From NCBI RefSeq assembly GCF_018736145.1, contig NZ_CP059997.1:8307501-8371500 (forward strand): DNA of 64,000 nucleotides, written 5' to 3'. Source of the DNA: Amycolatopsis sp. CA-230715 (GTDB taxonomy: Bacteria; Actinomycetota; Actinomycetes; Mycobacteriales; Pseudonocardiaceae). The notes under the pieces are model-generated. The model saw only the letters and a list, made by a program, of their open reading frames with translations. It did no database searches and was not told the origin of the DNA. Both the position numbers and the translations under genes were made by a program. Shown here in pieces: positions 8,217 through 16,698 of this stretch (position 1 is its first letter; each line of letters starts with the position of its first letter).

Positions 8217-8817
8217 GATTCGGCCCCCGTTTGCCGTCGGGGCCCAGCAGGAAACCGGTCTGCCCGAAGTCCTCTTCGTACTCTTCATCCTTTTCACGCT
8301 GGCGCTTCGGCACTTTTCGCGGCGCGGGAGGCGGTGCCGGTGCGGATTCCGGTTCGGAGAGCTGACCGACCTGCATTTCGTGCACCGGTGCGGGGACCGC
8401 ATCGCTTTCCGGTTCCGGAAAGCGGTTCTCGTACCCCTGCGCGATCTTGGCCGCGAACGGGTTGTCCCCGGCCTGCTGCGCGAATTCGCGGGCGAGCGTC
8501 GCCTGCGCCCGCTGCAGGCAGCCCATCAGTTCGGCCGCGAGCTGGTGCGGGGTCCGGCTCCCGATCTTGTCGGTGAACGCGATGTCCTTCGGCACGCCAT
8601 TGGAATCCACGACGACCGTGACCGCGTTGTCCTTGCTGCTCGCCCTGCCGGAAACGCGGGCGAGTGCCGCACTGGCGGCGGAGGCCTCTCTGCCCTCCTG
8701 CTGCGTGCGTTCGATGGCGCGCAACAGATCCTGCTGAACGGCGGCAAGCCGTTCCTGTCCGGGCTGTTTTGGGTCGGCACTTTTTGGGTCGGATTGTGCC
8801 GGGACGCCGTCGGTCAT
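8209..8817 (-). CDS. YbaB/EbfC-family DNA-binding-like protein
   Basis: 202 residues. Residues about 20-120 match the YbaB/EbfC fold: a long N-terminal helix, then TVVVDSNGVPKDIAFTDKI and a C-terminal helix. A charged, Pro-rich tail follows. Start ATG 8817 is preceded on its strand by GGAGGAAAAGGA, a good ribosome-binding site. YbaB-like genes often head small operons of ESX-type substrates in Pseudonocardiales, as here. Nucleoid-associated or chaperone-like roles are possible; not shown for this subgroup. Confidence 0.75.
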   Translation of the reverse strand: MTDGVPAQSDPKSADPKQPGQERLAAVQQDLLRAIERTQQEGREASAASAALARVSGRASSKDNAVTVVVDSNGVPKDIAFTDKIGSRTPHQLAAELMGCLQRAQATLAREFAQQAGDNPFAAKIAQGYENRFPEPESDAVPAPVHEMQVGQLSEPESAPAPPPAPRKVPKRQREKDEEYEEDFGQTGFLLGPDGKRGPNHG

Positions 8818-8995
8818 GTCCTTTTCCTCCGCATAATCCTTTTCGTCGTGCGGCGAGCCTCCGAATGGAGGGTACGACGCAGACGAGCCGTGCGAAGGAA
8901 AACGGCATTATTCGATCCGTGCCGTGGGTACCGCCCGGTGCCGACGAATTGTTTTCGTTTCGATTATGTCCACAAGTGACAGTGGTGCCGCGTCG

Positions 8996-10312
8996 TCAGC
9001 CGCGGTCGCCGAGCGCCCCCGCGGCGGCGGTTTCCAGTGCGACGGTCTGGTTGGCGATGGTCTTGCGCCGCGCTTCGAAATCGGCGTCGGTGAGGGCATC
9101 CGGCGCCGTGGGCTGGCCGAGCACCGGGGTGTGCAGGTGTCCGCCGCGCACCGAGGTCGCGCCGAGCCCGAGCCGCACCCGGTTGCTGCGGTACATCGAC
9201 TCGTTCGACAAATAGTCCCCGCCGCCGCCCTGCGCCGCGATCTCACCGGGACGCGGCGCGTCCGTTCGGCACACCGGGGTGCCGGTACCGGGTTTCGTGC
9301 TGTCCGGCCAGACGCAGAACTGCTGGTTGAACTTGACCGGGTAGCCCGTGGTCCCCGCGTCGATCATGCGCTGGTACGGCAACGTGGTCTCGATGAACGA
9401 GTCCGGCGGCTGGGGCCACCCCGCCGCGGGCGGCACCGGGCCGGGGCTCGTGACGCGGTTGTTGTCCGGCGCCTTGCCCCGCCAGCCACCGGCCCAGCGC
9501 TCGATGTCGAACTGACCGGGGCGGCCCTGGCTGATCGTCGTGATCAGCTCCGGCTTGGCACCGGCCCTGCGCAGCGCGGTGCCGTAGGCGTCCTCGACGA
9601 TGCCCTGGTCGAAGTAGCCCCACACGACCGGGAACGACACCGCCTGCACCTGGACCGGTCCGGCCGGGGTGGCCAGCACGCGGCCGTCGAGCTGCAGCGC
9701 CGACGCGCCGGCCGGGTTCGAGATCCGGACGCCCGCGCCATCGAGCTGGAACGGGTCGAAACCGCTGACCAGGATCCGGTGCGCGCCGCCGTGGCCGAAC
9801 CGGTCCGATTCGAGGCCGCGCGCGCCGTGGTCGAACGAGGTGAGCAGGGCGGTCCGCGCCGACGGCGGGAGCGCGAACGACGGCGTCCACTGCCGGAGTG
9901 CCTTGCTCATCGCGAGCCGGGACCAGTAGAGGGGGCGGTCGTCGTAGCGGTCGAGCGTGCCCATGCCGGGCCGCCTGCCCTGCGCCCGGTCGACGGCGGT
10001 GCGCCACAGGTCGTCGCCGGCCGATTTCACGAGCAGCCTGGCGCCGCCGGAGGTCCTGGTGCGGCACAGCTTCCCGGTGAACTCGTCGACGAGCCGGTCG
10101 AACCCGGCGAGCCGGATCAGCTCGGGGCCGACCGCGGGCCCGCCGGCGGGCAGCGTCGCGGTGAGGCGCTGCTCCTCGACGGTCAGCGGGACGGACTGGT
10201 CGAAGCAGGACGCGGGAGGCGCCGCTTCGGCGGCGGCCGGGACCGCCACCGCGACCGGAACCGCCGCGAGCACCGGCGCGACCACCCTCAGCACCGCACG
10301 CGAAATTCCCAC
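8996..10312 (-). CDS. Secreted pyroglutamyl-peptidase-like (peptidase C15) protein with Cys-to-Ser change
   Basis: 438 residues from GTG 10312, chosen because GGGAGGG lies 6 bases upstream and a signal peptide (AVLRVVAPVLAAVPVAVAV, cleavage after AEAA) follows at once. The second half matches pyrrolidone-carboxylate peptidase: ILVSGFDPFQLD, SNPAGASAL, SFPVVWGYFD and the catalytic-Glu region QFDIERWAGGW. The catalytic-Cys motif reads GDYLSNESMYR, with Ser at residue 369 where Cys is expected. The His motif GGHLHTP (His 394) is kept. Bacterial C15 enzymes are usually about 200-residue cytosolic proteins, so the secretion signal and the extra N-terminal domain are unusual. It is divergent from ggt across a palindrome. 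Confidence 0.75.
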   Translation of the reverse strand: MGISRAVLRVVAPVLAAVPVAVAVPAAAEAAPPASCFDQSVPLTVEEQRLTATLPAGGPAVGPELIRLAGFDRLVDEFTGKLCRTRTSGGARLLVKSAGDDLWRTAVDRAQGRRPGMGTLDRYDDRPLYWSRLAMSKALRQWTPSFALPPSARTALLTSFDHGARGLESDRFGHGGAHRILVSGFDPFQLDGAGVRISNPAGASALQLDGRVLATPAGPVQVQAVSFPVVWGYFDQGIVEDAYGTALRRAGAKPELITTISQGRPGQFDIERWAGGWRGKAPDNNRVTSPGPVPPAAGWPQPPDSFIETTLPYQRMIDAGTTGYPVKFNQQFCVWPDSTKPGTGTPVCRTDAPRPGEIAAQGGGGDYLSNESMYRSNRVRLGLGATSVRGGHLHTPVLGQPTAPDALTDADFEARRKTIANQTVALETAAAGALGDRG

Positions 10313-10346
10313 GAACACCCTCCCAACCCGTACGGGCACGCTCAGT

Positions 10347-10370
10347 CGCCGTCCGGGTGCCCGGACGGCG
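10347..10370. promoter_or_regulatory. 24-bp palindrome between the C15-like gene and ggt
   Basis: Arms CGCCGTCCGGG (10347-10357) and CCCGGACGGCG (10360-10370) are exact reverse complements with a 2-base centre. It lies 35 bases before the C15-like start and 88 bases before ggt. The short centre fits a dimeric repressor or activator site better than an RNA hairpin, although it could fall in the leader of the minus-strand transcript. Confidence 0.5.
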
Positions 10371-10457
10371 TTCGAAGAGAGTCTTACCGACCAAAACACG
10401 GGACGGCACCCGCCTTCCGTATTGAACGCGCAGCCGCCGACGAGCAGACTCCTCGCC

Positions 10458-12278
10458 ATGTCTGAAGGATCCAGAACCCTGCGCCGTTCGGTGGTCTTGG
10501 CGAGCGCGGTCGCCCTCGTGGTGCCGCTCGCCGTGGCGGCACCCGCCGAAGCGCTGCCACAGCGCCCGAAATCGCCCGTCGCGGTCGGGTACCTCGGCGC
10601 GGTGTCGAGCATCGACGCGGACGCCAGCGCGATCGGTACCCAGGTGCTGCGCGAGGGCGGCAACGCGGTGGACGCCGCGGTCGCGACCGCCGCCGCGCTC
10701 GGCGTGACGGATCCCTTCTCCGCCGGGGTCGGCGGCGGCGGGTTCCTGGTCTACTACGACGCCCGCACCGGCAAGGTGCACACCCTCGACGGCCGCGAGA
10801 CCGCGCCCGCGAAGGCCGATCAGAACCTGTTCGTGGAGAACGGCAAGGCGCTGCCGTTCGACGACGCGGTGACCAGCGGCCTGTCGGTCGGCATCCCCGG
10901 CACACCGGCCACCTGGCAGGACGCGCTGCGGAAGTGGGGCACCCGCTCGCTGGCGGCCGCGGTCAAACCCGCCGAACGACTCGCCAGGCGCGGGTTCGTG
11001 GTGGACAAGACCTTCCACGACCAGATCGCCAACAACGCCAAGCGGTTCTCGGCGTTCCCGTCGACGCGATCGCTCTACCTCCCCGGCGGCGCGCCGCCCG
11101 AGATCGGCACGAGGTTCACCAACCCGGACCTCGCTGGCACCTATCGCGCGCTCGCGTCGCAGGGCTCGGGCGCCCTCTACCGCGGGCCGATCGCCGACGA
11201 CATCGCGAAAACCGTGCAGCAGCCGCCGGTGGACCCCGCCTCGGGGCTCAAGGTTCGGCCGGGCTCGATGACCGCGGCCGACATCGCCGCCTACCGGACC
11301 GTCGAGCGCGCGCCGACGAACACGCGGTACCGCGGCCTCGACGTGTACGGCATGCCCGCGCCGTCATCGGGCGGGCTGACCGTCGGCGAAGCGTTGAACA
11401 TCCTCGAAAACACCGATCTCGCGAAGCTGAGCAAGGCCGATTACCTGCACTACTTCCTGGAGTCCACGCGCCTCGCCTTCGCCGACCGCAACCGCTGGAT
11501 CGGGGACCCCGCGGTGATCGACGTGCCCGCGAAAGAACTGGTGAGCCAGCAGTTCGCCGATTCGCGCGCGTGCCTGATCGACCCGAAGAAGGCGGGCGTC
11601 AGCCCGGTCGCGCCCGCGGACCCGCGCAAGCCGGTGCCGTGCCAGGCAGGCAAGACCGGCGCGCCGACGCCGTACGAGGGCGAGAACACCACGCACCTCA
11701 CCGTCGCCGACCGCTGGGGCAACGTGGTCGCCTACACGCTCACCATCGAGCAGGAAGGCGGCAGCGGCATCGTGGTCCCCGGCCGCGGTTTCCTGCTCAA
11801 CAACGAGCTGACCGACTTCTCGTTCACCCCGGTCACGCCCGGCGTGCCGGACCCGAACCTGCCCGGCCCCGGCAAGCGCCCGCGTTCGTCGATGGCACCC
11901 ACCATCGTGCTCGAGGGCGGCAAGCCGCTGCTCGCCGTCGGCTCGCCTGGCGGCGCGTCGATCATCACCACGGTGCTGCAGGTCCTGCTCGGCAGGCTCG
12001 ACCGCGGCCTGTCCCTGCCCGACGCGATCGCGGCGCCGCGCGCGTCGCAGCGGAACTCCGCGGCGGCCCAGGTCGAGCAGGGCTTCCTCGACCAGCCGGA
12101 GACCGCCGACCTGAAAGCGCGAGGACAGGGATTTTCCAGCGCGCCCGCCGAGATCGGCGCGGCGACCGGTGTCGAGCGGCTGAAGGACGGCCGCTGGCTC
12201 GCCGCCGCGGAGCCGGTGCGCCGCGGGATCGGCTCGGCGCAGGTCGTGCTGCCGTGGCGGTGGCCGGGGGAGAGGTGA
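10458..12278 (+). CDS. ggt: Gamma-glutamyltransferase, secreted
   Basis: Hydrolyses or transfers the gamma-glutamyl group of glutathione and similar compounds, outside the membrane. 606 residues from ATG 10458, with a Sec signal peptide (VVLASAVALVVPLAVAAPAEA). Large-subunit landmarks include GGNAVDAAVA and GVGGGGFLVYYD. The autoprocessing site and Thr nucleophile are in NTTHLTV (first Thr, residue 411). The oxyanion-loop motif GSPGGASIITT follows near 500. The open frame continues upstream of the ATG, but only antisense to the C15-like gene. The start has no strong ribosome-binding site. A 14-bp terminator hairpin follows 5 bases after the stop. Confidence 0.93.
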   Translation: MSEGSRTLRRSVVLASAVALVVPLAVAAPAEALPQRPKSPVAVGYLGAVSSIDADASAIGTQVLREGGNAVDAAVATAAALGVTDPFSAGVGGGGFLVYYDARTGKVHTLDGRETAPAKADQNLFVENGKALPFDDAVTSGLSVGIPGTPATWQDALRKWGTRSLAAAVKPAERLARRGFVVDKTFHDQIANNAKRFSAFPSTRSLYLPGGAPPEIGTRFTNPDLAGTYRALASQGSGALYRGPIADDIAKTVQQPPVDPASGLKVRPGSMTAADIAAYRTVERAPTNTRYRGLDVYGMPAPSSGGLTVGEALNILENTDLAKLSKADYLHYFLESTRLAFADRNRWIGDPAVIDVPAKELVSQQFADSRACLIDPKKAGVSPVAPADPRKPVPCQAGKTGAPTPYEGENTTHLTVADRWGNVVAYTLTIEQEGGSGIVVPGRGFLLNNELTDFSFTPVTPGVPDPNLPGPGKRPRSSMAPTIVLEGGKPLLAVGSPGGASIITTVLQVLLGRLDRGLSLPDAIAAPRASQRNSAAAQVEQGFLDQPETADLKARGQGFSSAPAEIGAATGVERLKDGRWLAAAEPVRRGIGSAQVVLPWRWPGER

Positions 12279-12283
12279 CCTGC

Positions 12284-12324
12284 GGCCGTGATCGCCGACC
12301 CGGCAGGGGGCGGCGATCACGGCC
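12284..12324 (+). terminator. 14-bp terminator hairpin after ggt
   Basis: Perfect arms GGCCGTGATCGCCG (12284-12297) and its reverse complement (12311-12324) with a 13-base loop, directly after the ggt stop and before fmt. There is no T-run, as is common in high-GC actinobacteria. Confidence 0.75.
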
Positions 12325-12383
12325 CGTAGACTGGCGCGGATGTCTCGTTCCCTCGCTCCCGCGCACATCCCAGGGGTGTGCTG

Positions 12384-13310
12384 ATGCGGCTCGTCTTCGC
12401 CGGCACCCCCGAACCGGCCGTCCCGTCGTTGCGCGCGCTGCTCGAATCGTCGCGCCACGAGGTCGTCGCCGTCCTCACGCGGCCCGACGCGCGCTCCGGC
12501 CGCGGCAGGACCGTCCAACGGTCCCCGGTCGGCGCGCTCGCCGACGAACACGGGATCGAGGTCCTCACCCCGCCCAAAGCCGGTGACCCCGCGTTCCTCG
12601 ATCGGCTGCGCGAGCTGGCGCCCGATGCCTGCCCGGTGGTCGCCTACGGCGCGCTGCTGCCGCAGAAGACGCTCGACGTCCCGGCGCACGGCTGGGTGAA
12701 CCTGCACTTCTCGCTGCTGCCCGCGTGGCGCGGCGCCGCGCCGGTCCAGGCCGCGGTGAAGGCGGGCGACGAGATCACCGGCGCCAGCACCTTCCGGATC
12801 GTGAAGGAACTCGACGCCGGTCCCGTGTTCGGCGTCGTCACCGAGGCGATCGGTGCCGACGACACCGCGGGCGCCCTGCTCGGCAGGCTCGCGCTCTCCG
12901 GTGCGCGGCTGCTCGCGTCCACATTGGACGGTATCGAGGACGGAACGGTGCGCGCCGTCGAACAACCGGACGAGGGCCTGAGCTACGCGCCGAAGGTGAG
13001 CGTCGACGACGCCCGCGTTTCCTTCGATGGGTCCGCGTCCGCGGTGGACCGGCTGATCCGCTCGGTGACGCCGGAACCGGGCGCGTGGGCGGAATTCCGC
13101 GGTGAGCGGTTCAAACTGGGGCCGGTCGCGCTGACCGACGACGACCCGATCCCGCCCGGCGAACTGTCCGTGGAGCGCAAGCGGGTGCTGGTGGGCACCG
13201 GGACGAAACCGGTGCGGCTCGGCGAGGTGCAGGCGCAGGGCAAGAAGCGGATGGCGGCCACCGACTGGGCGCGCGGTACACGACTGGAACAAGGGGAGCG
13301 CCTCACATGA
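12384..13310 (+). CDS. fmt: Methionyl-tRNA formyltransferase
   Basis: Formylates initiator Met-tRNA using 10-formyltetrahydrofolate. ATG 12384 is preferred over GTG 12378 because AGGGG (12372-12376) is 7 bases upstream of it; the product is 308 residues. It carries RLVFAGTPEPA at the N-terminus, the formyl-transfer motif NLHFSLLPAWRGAAPVQ near residue 105 and the C-terminal tRNA-binding domain. The stop overlaps the rsmB start by 4 bases (ATGA), so the two are coupled. Confidence 0.96.
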   Translation: MRLVFAGTPEPAVPSLRALLESSRHEVVAVLTRPDARSGRGRTVQRSPVGALADEHGIEVLTPPKAGDPAFLDRLRELAPDACPVVAYGALLPQKTLDVPAHGWVNLHFSLLPAWRGAAPVQAAVKAGDEITGASTFRIVKELDAGPVFGVVTEAIGADDTAGALLGRLALSGARLLASTLDGIEDGTVRAVEQPDEGLSYAPKVSVDDARVSFDGSASAVDRLIRSVTPEPGAWAEFRGERFKLGPVALTDDDPIPPGELSVERKRVLVGTGTKPVRLGEVQAQGKKRMAATDWARGTRLEQGERLT

Positions 13311-14737
13311 GCGACGATCGCAGGGAGCGGAGGCCGTCCAGGCCGCAGCGGGGGCGCCCGGCGCCGCGCAAGGAAGGCCCGCGTCGTCCGCCGGTGCAGG
13401 ATCCCGCGCGCCGCGTCGCACTCGACGTGCTGCGCGCGATCAGGGAACGGGACGCCTACGCGAACCTCGCGCTGCCGGAGATGCTGCGCAACCGGCGGAT
13501 CAGCGGCAGGGACGCCGCGCTCGCGACGGAGCTGACCTACGGCGCCGCACGCGCCGTCGGCCTGCTCGACGCGGTGATCGAGGCCTGCCTCGACCGCCCG
13601 CTGTCCAAAGTGGACCCGATCGTGCTGGACGGGCTGCGCCTCGGCGCCTACCAGTTGCTGCGCACCCGCATCCCCGAGCACGCCGCCGTGGCGTCCACTG
13701 TGGATCTCGTGCGCGAGGACGCGGGTTCGCACGTGGCGGGGTTCGTCAACGCGGTGCTGCGCTCGGTGTCCGAAAAGGACGAAGCGGCGTGGCTGGAGCA
13801 GCTCGCGCCGGACAAGGAGAAGGACGCCATCGGGCACCTCGCGCTGCGCACCGCACATCCGCGCTGGATCGCGCGTTCGTTCGCGGAAGCCTTGGGGGAC
13901 AAGGGACCCGAGTTGGAGGCCGCGCTCGCCGCTGACGACGCGCGCCCCGAGGTCCACCTGGTCGCGCGGCCGGGGGAGATCAGTGCCGACGAACTCGCCG
14001 CGATCACCGGCGGCGATGTCGCGCCGTACTCGCCCTACGGCGTGCGGCTCGAATCCGGCGCCGGCGATCCCGGTGATCTCGAACCGATCCGAGAACGGCT
14101 CGCCGCGGTGCAGGACGAAGGCAGCCAGCTGTGCGCCGTCGCGGCGACGAAAGCGCCCCTGACCGGCAGCGACGAGCGCTGGCTCGACCTGTGCGCCGGT
14201 CCGGGCGGCAAAGCGGCGCTGCTCGGCGCACTCGCCGTGGCGGCGGGTGCGCACGTCGACGCCGTCGAAAAGGCGCCGCACCGCGCGAAACTCGTCGAGA
14301 AGGCGACCGACGGCTTGCCGGTGACCGTGCACGTCGCGGACGGGCGCGAAAGCGAGTTGGACGGCGGCTACGACCGCGTTCTCGTCGACGCCCCGTGCAG
14401 CGGGCTCGGCTCGCTGCGCCGCCGCCCGGAAGCGCGCTGGCGCAGGCAGCCGGCGGACGTCGCCGACCTGACGAAACTGCAGGGCGAACTCGTCGCGGCC
14501 GCGTACGCGCTGACCCGTCCTGGCGGGGTCCTCACCTACGTCGTGTGCTCGCCGCACCTGGCCGAAACCGAGGGCCTGATCGGGGAAACCGCGCGCAAGC
14601 TCGGCGCCGAGGTGCTCGACGCGCGCGAGCTGTTCCCCGGCGTACCGCAGCTCGGCGACGGCCCGTACGTCCAGCTCTGGCCACACCGCCACGGAACCGA
14701 CGCCATGTTCTGCGCCGTACTGAGGAAACCCCTTTAG
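13307..14737 (+). CDS. rsmB: 16S rRNA m5C967 methyltransferase
   Basis: S-adenosylmethionine-dependent rRNA methyltransferase of the RsmB/Fmu (NSUN) family. The basic N-terminus (about residues 1-30) is followed by a NusB-like RNA-binding domain (about 30-170). The SAM-binding motif LCAGPGGKAALL is near residue 290, and the two conserved cysteines lie in DAPCSGLG and VVCSPH. 476 residues, within the family range. It overlaps fmt upstream and the flavoprotein gene by one base downstream (TAGTG). Confidence 0.94.
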   Translation: MSDDRRERRPSRPQRGRPAPRKEGPRRPPVQDPARRVALDVLRAIRERDAYANLALPEMLRNRRISGRDAALATELTYGAARAVGLLDAVIEACLDRPLSKVDPIVLDGLRLGAYQLLRTRIPEHAAVASTVDLVREDAGSHVAGFVNAVLRSVSEKDEAAWLEQLAPDKEKDAIGHLALRTAHPRWIARSFAEALGDKGPELEAALAADDARPEVHLVARPGEISADELAAITGGDVAPYSPYGVRLESGAGDPGDLEPIRERLAAVQDEGSQLCAVAATKAPLTGSDERWLDLCAGPGGKAALLGALAVAAGAHVDAVEKAPHRAKLVEKATDGLPVTVHVADGRESELDGGYDRVLVDAPCSGLGSLRRRPEARWRRQPADVADLTKLQGELVAAAYALTRPGGVLTYVVCSPHLAETEGLIGETARKLGAEVLDARELFPGVPQLGDGPYVQLWPHRHGTDAMFCAVLRKPL

Positions 14738-15240
14738 TGGCAAGGGATCTGGGGTTGGTCGCGAGCGCGTGCGGCGGGCTGGACACCCGGTTCGCCGCCG
14801 AACTCGTCGCACCCGCCGTCGAACGCGGCTGGCGGCCCGCGATCACGCTCACCCCGACCGCGGCGCGCTGGCTGGAGCACACCGGCGGCCTCGACGAGGT
14901 CGCCGCGCTCGTCGACCTGCCGGTGCGCGGCACCTCGCGGCTGCCGGGGGAGTCGAGGCCCCACCCGGATCCCGACGTGTTCCTGTTCGCGCCCGCGTCG
15001 GCGAACTCGCTCGCGAAGCTGGCGCTGGGCATCGCCGACAACCAGGCACTCACCGTGCTCGGCGACGTGCTGGGGTCACCGCGCGTGCGGATCGTCGTCG
15101 CCTACCAGGTGGTCGACGCCCGCCGGTACCACCCCGCGTGGCAACGCCACCTCGACGCGCTGGCCGAGGGCGGGGTGGCGCTGCACCGCATCGACACGCG
15201 CAAGCCGCTGACCGAGGTACTGGACCTACTCCCGTCGTGA
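14737..15240 (+). CDS. Flavoprotein (HFCD/DFP-like)
   Basis: 167 residues from GTG 14737, with GAGGAAA 7 bases upstream inside rsmB. It resembles the homo-oligomeric flavin-containing decarboxylase fold seen in the first half of CoaBC: VASACGGLDTRFAAELV, ITLTPTAARWL, and FAPASANSLAKLALGIADNQAL, which parallels the PATANLIAKAAHGIADDLL segment of coaBC in this window (both strings broken here at family motifs PASAN and PATAN). No decarboxylase partner domain is present. FMN-dependent decarboxylation or prenyltransfer is possible; the substrate is unknown. Confidence 0.7.
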   Translation: MARDLGLVASACGGLDTRFAAELVAPAVERGWRPAITLTPTAARWLEHTGGLDEVAALVDLPVRGTSRLPGESRPHPDPDVFLFAPASANSLAKLALGIADNQALTVLGDVLGSPRVRIVVAYQVVDARRYHPAWQRHLDALAEGGVALHRIDTRKPLTEVLDLLPS

Positions 15241-15260
15241 ACGGGCGCCCGCGGACCTCC

Positions 15261-15266
15261 TACACT
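15261..15266 (+). promoter_or_regulatory. -10 element of rpe (leaderless)
   Basis: TACACT ends 2 bases before GTG 15269 and 8 bases before GTG 15275. Transcription from +1 near 15273 fits a near-leaderless start at 15275. Confidence 0.5.
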
Positions 15267-15268
15267 GC

Positions 15269-15964
15269 GTGACCGTGGCCATCGCACCCCTCATCGCCCC
15301 GAGCATCCTGTCCGCCGACTTCGCCCGTCTCGGTGAAGAGATCCACGCCGTGGCGGGAACGGGCGAGACCCGCGCCGACTGGGTGCACGTGGACGTGATG
15401 GACGCGCACTTCGTGCCGAACCTGACGCTGGGCCTTCCCGTCGTCGAGTCGATCCTCAAGACCACGGACGTGCCGATCGACTGCCACCTGATGATCGACG
15501 ACCCCGACCGCTGGGCCATCGGGTACGCCGAGGCCGGTGCCTACAACGTCACCGTGCACGCCGAAGCGGCTACGGATCCGGTGAAGATCGCGAAGGACCT
15601 GCGCGCCGCCGGAGCCAAGGCGGGCCTGTCCATCAAGCCGGGCACGCCACTGGAAGACGTCGTCGAGGTGCTCAAGCACTACGACACGCTCCTGGTCATG
15701 TCGGTCGAGCCGGGGTTCGGCGGGCAGTCGTTCATCGACAGCGTGCTGGAGAAGGTCCGCACCGCGCGCGGCCTCGTCGACACCGGGCACCTGAACCTGG
15801 TCGTCGAGATCGACGGCGGGATCAACGCCGACACCATCGAGCGTGCAGCGGAAGCGGGTGTCGACTGTTTCGTCGCGGGTTCCGCGGTCTACGGTGCCAA
15901 GGACCCGGCACGGGCGATCGCCGCGCTCAGGGCGCGGGCGGCAGGCGCTGCCAAGCGCGACTGA
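15269..15964 (+). CDS. rpe: Ribulose-phosphate 3-epimerase
   Basis: Interconverts ribulose 5-phosphate and xylulose 5-phosphate in the pentose phosphate pathway. TIM barrel of normal size (231 residues, or 229 from GTG 15275, which the promoter position favours). Motifs: APSILSADFARLG, the metal-site HVDVMDAHFVPNLT, DCHLMI, VEPGFGGQ, and EIDGGIN at the phosphate site. No ribosome-binding site is seen, in keeping with a leaderless message. It precedes the riboflavin genes. Confidence 0.96.
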   Translation: MTVAIAPLIAPSILSADFARLGEEIHAVAGTGETRADWVHVDVMDAHFVPNLTLGLPVVESILKTTDVPIDCHLMIDDPDRWAIGYAEAGAYNVTVHAEAATDPVKIAKDLRAAGAKAGLSIKPGTPLEDVVEVLKHYDTLLVMSVEPGFGGQSFIDSVLEKVRTARGLVDTGHLNLVVEIDGGINADTIERAAEAGVDCFVAGSAVYGAKDPARAIAALRARAAGAAKRD

Positions 15965-16062
15965 CCAGGCGGGGCGTGGCACCCGTCACCGCAGCACCCC
16001 GCCAGGGGCCCGGAAGGTCCACCATGGACGTCCGGACGGCTCGTCGATACAGGAGGCAGGCA

Positions 16063-16698
16063 GTGTTCACCGGCATTGTCGAGGAGCTCGGCGAGATCGT
16101 CGCGGTCGAGCAGGTCCCGAACGCGGCGCGGCTGAGCGTGCGCGGACCGGTGGTGACGACGGACGCGGAGCACGGCGACTCGATCGCGGTCAACGGCGTC
16201 TGCCTCACCGTCGTGGACGTCGTGGGCAGCGATTTCACCGTCGACGTCGTGCACGAGACGCTGCAGCGCTCGAGCCTGGCGAAGATCGCGGTGGGCGACC
16301 CGGTGAACCTCGAACGCGCGACCGCGGTCGGCGACCGGCTCGGCGGCCACATCATGCAGGGCCACGTCGACGGCACCGGGGTCTACCTCTCCCGCGACCC
16401 GCAGGGCCTGACCAGGTTCGCGTTGCCGGAAGGCCTCTCGCGGTACGTCGTGGAGAAGGGCTCGATCGCGGTGGACGGGGTCTCGCTGACCGTCGCCGGG
16501 ATCACCTCGGAGGAGTTCAGCATCGCGCTGATCCCGACCACCCTTGAGCTGACCACACTCGGCCGCCGCGAGCCGGGTGACCTGGTGAACCTCGAGGTCG
16601 ACGTGCTCGCGAAGTACGTCGAGAAGCTGGCCACGCCCCATCTGCCGCCCGCGCGGGAGCAGAATGGGAACACAGCTGGGGAAGGGGAGCTTCGATGA
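16063..16698 (+). CDS. ribE: Riboflavin synthase, alpha subunit
   Basis: Dismutates two 6,7-dimethyl-8-ribityllumazine molecules to riboflavin. GTG 16063 is set by AGGAGG at 16051-16056; the open frame upstream has no family similarity. The 211-residue protein shows the internal duplication of the family: MFTGIVEELG at the start of repeat 1, then VNGVCLTVV in repeat 1 and VDGVSLTVAGI in repeat 2. It also has GHIMQGHVDGTG. The stop overlaps the ribBA start (ATGA). No FMN riboswitch is visible in the 98 bases upstream, and ribD is not here. Confidence 0.95.
   Translation: MFTGIVEELGEIVAVEQVPNAARLSVRGPVVTTDAEHGDSIAVNGVCLTVVDVVGSDFTVDVVHETLQRSSLAKIAVGDPVNLERATAVGDRLGGHIMQGHVDGTGVYLSRDPQGLTRFALPEGLSRYVVEKGSIAVDGVSLTVAGITSEEFSIALIPTTLELTTLGRREPGDLVNLEVDVLAKYVEKLATPHLPPAREQNGNTAGEGELR

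Noticed and set aside
10313..10663. Longer N-terminus for the C15-like protein
   Set aside because: The upstream residues are low-complexity and antisense to ggt; the GTG at 10312 has a clear ribosome-binding site and signal peptide.
15965..16062. Possible FMN riboswitch before ribE
   Set aside because: The 98-base gap lacks the conserved FMN-aptamer boxes; only a weak GGCGGGG/CCCCGCC pairing is present.
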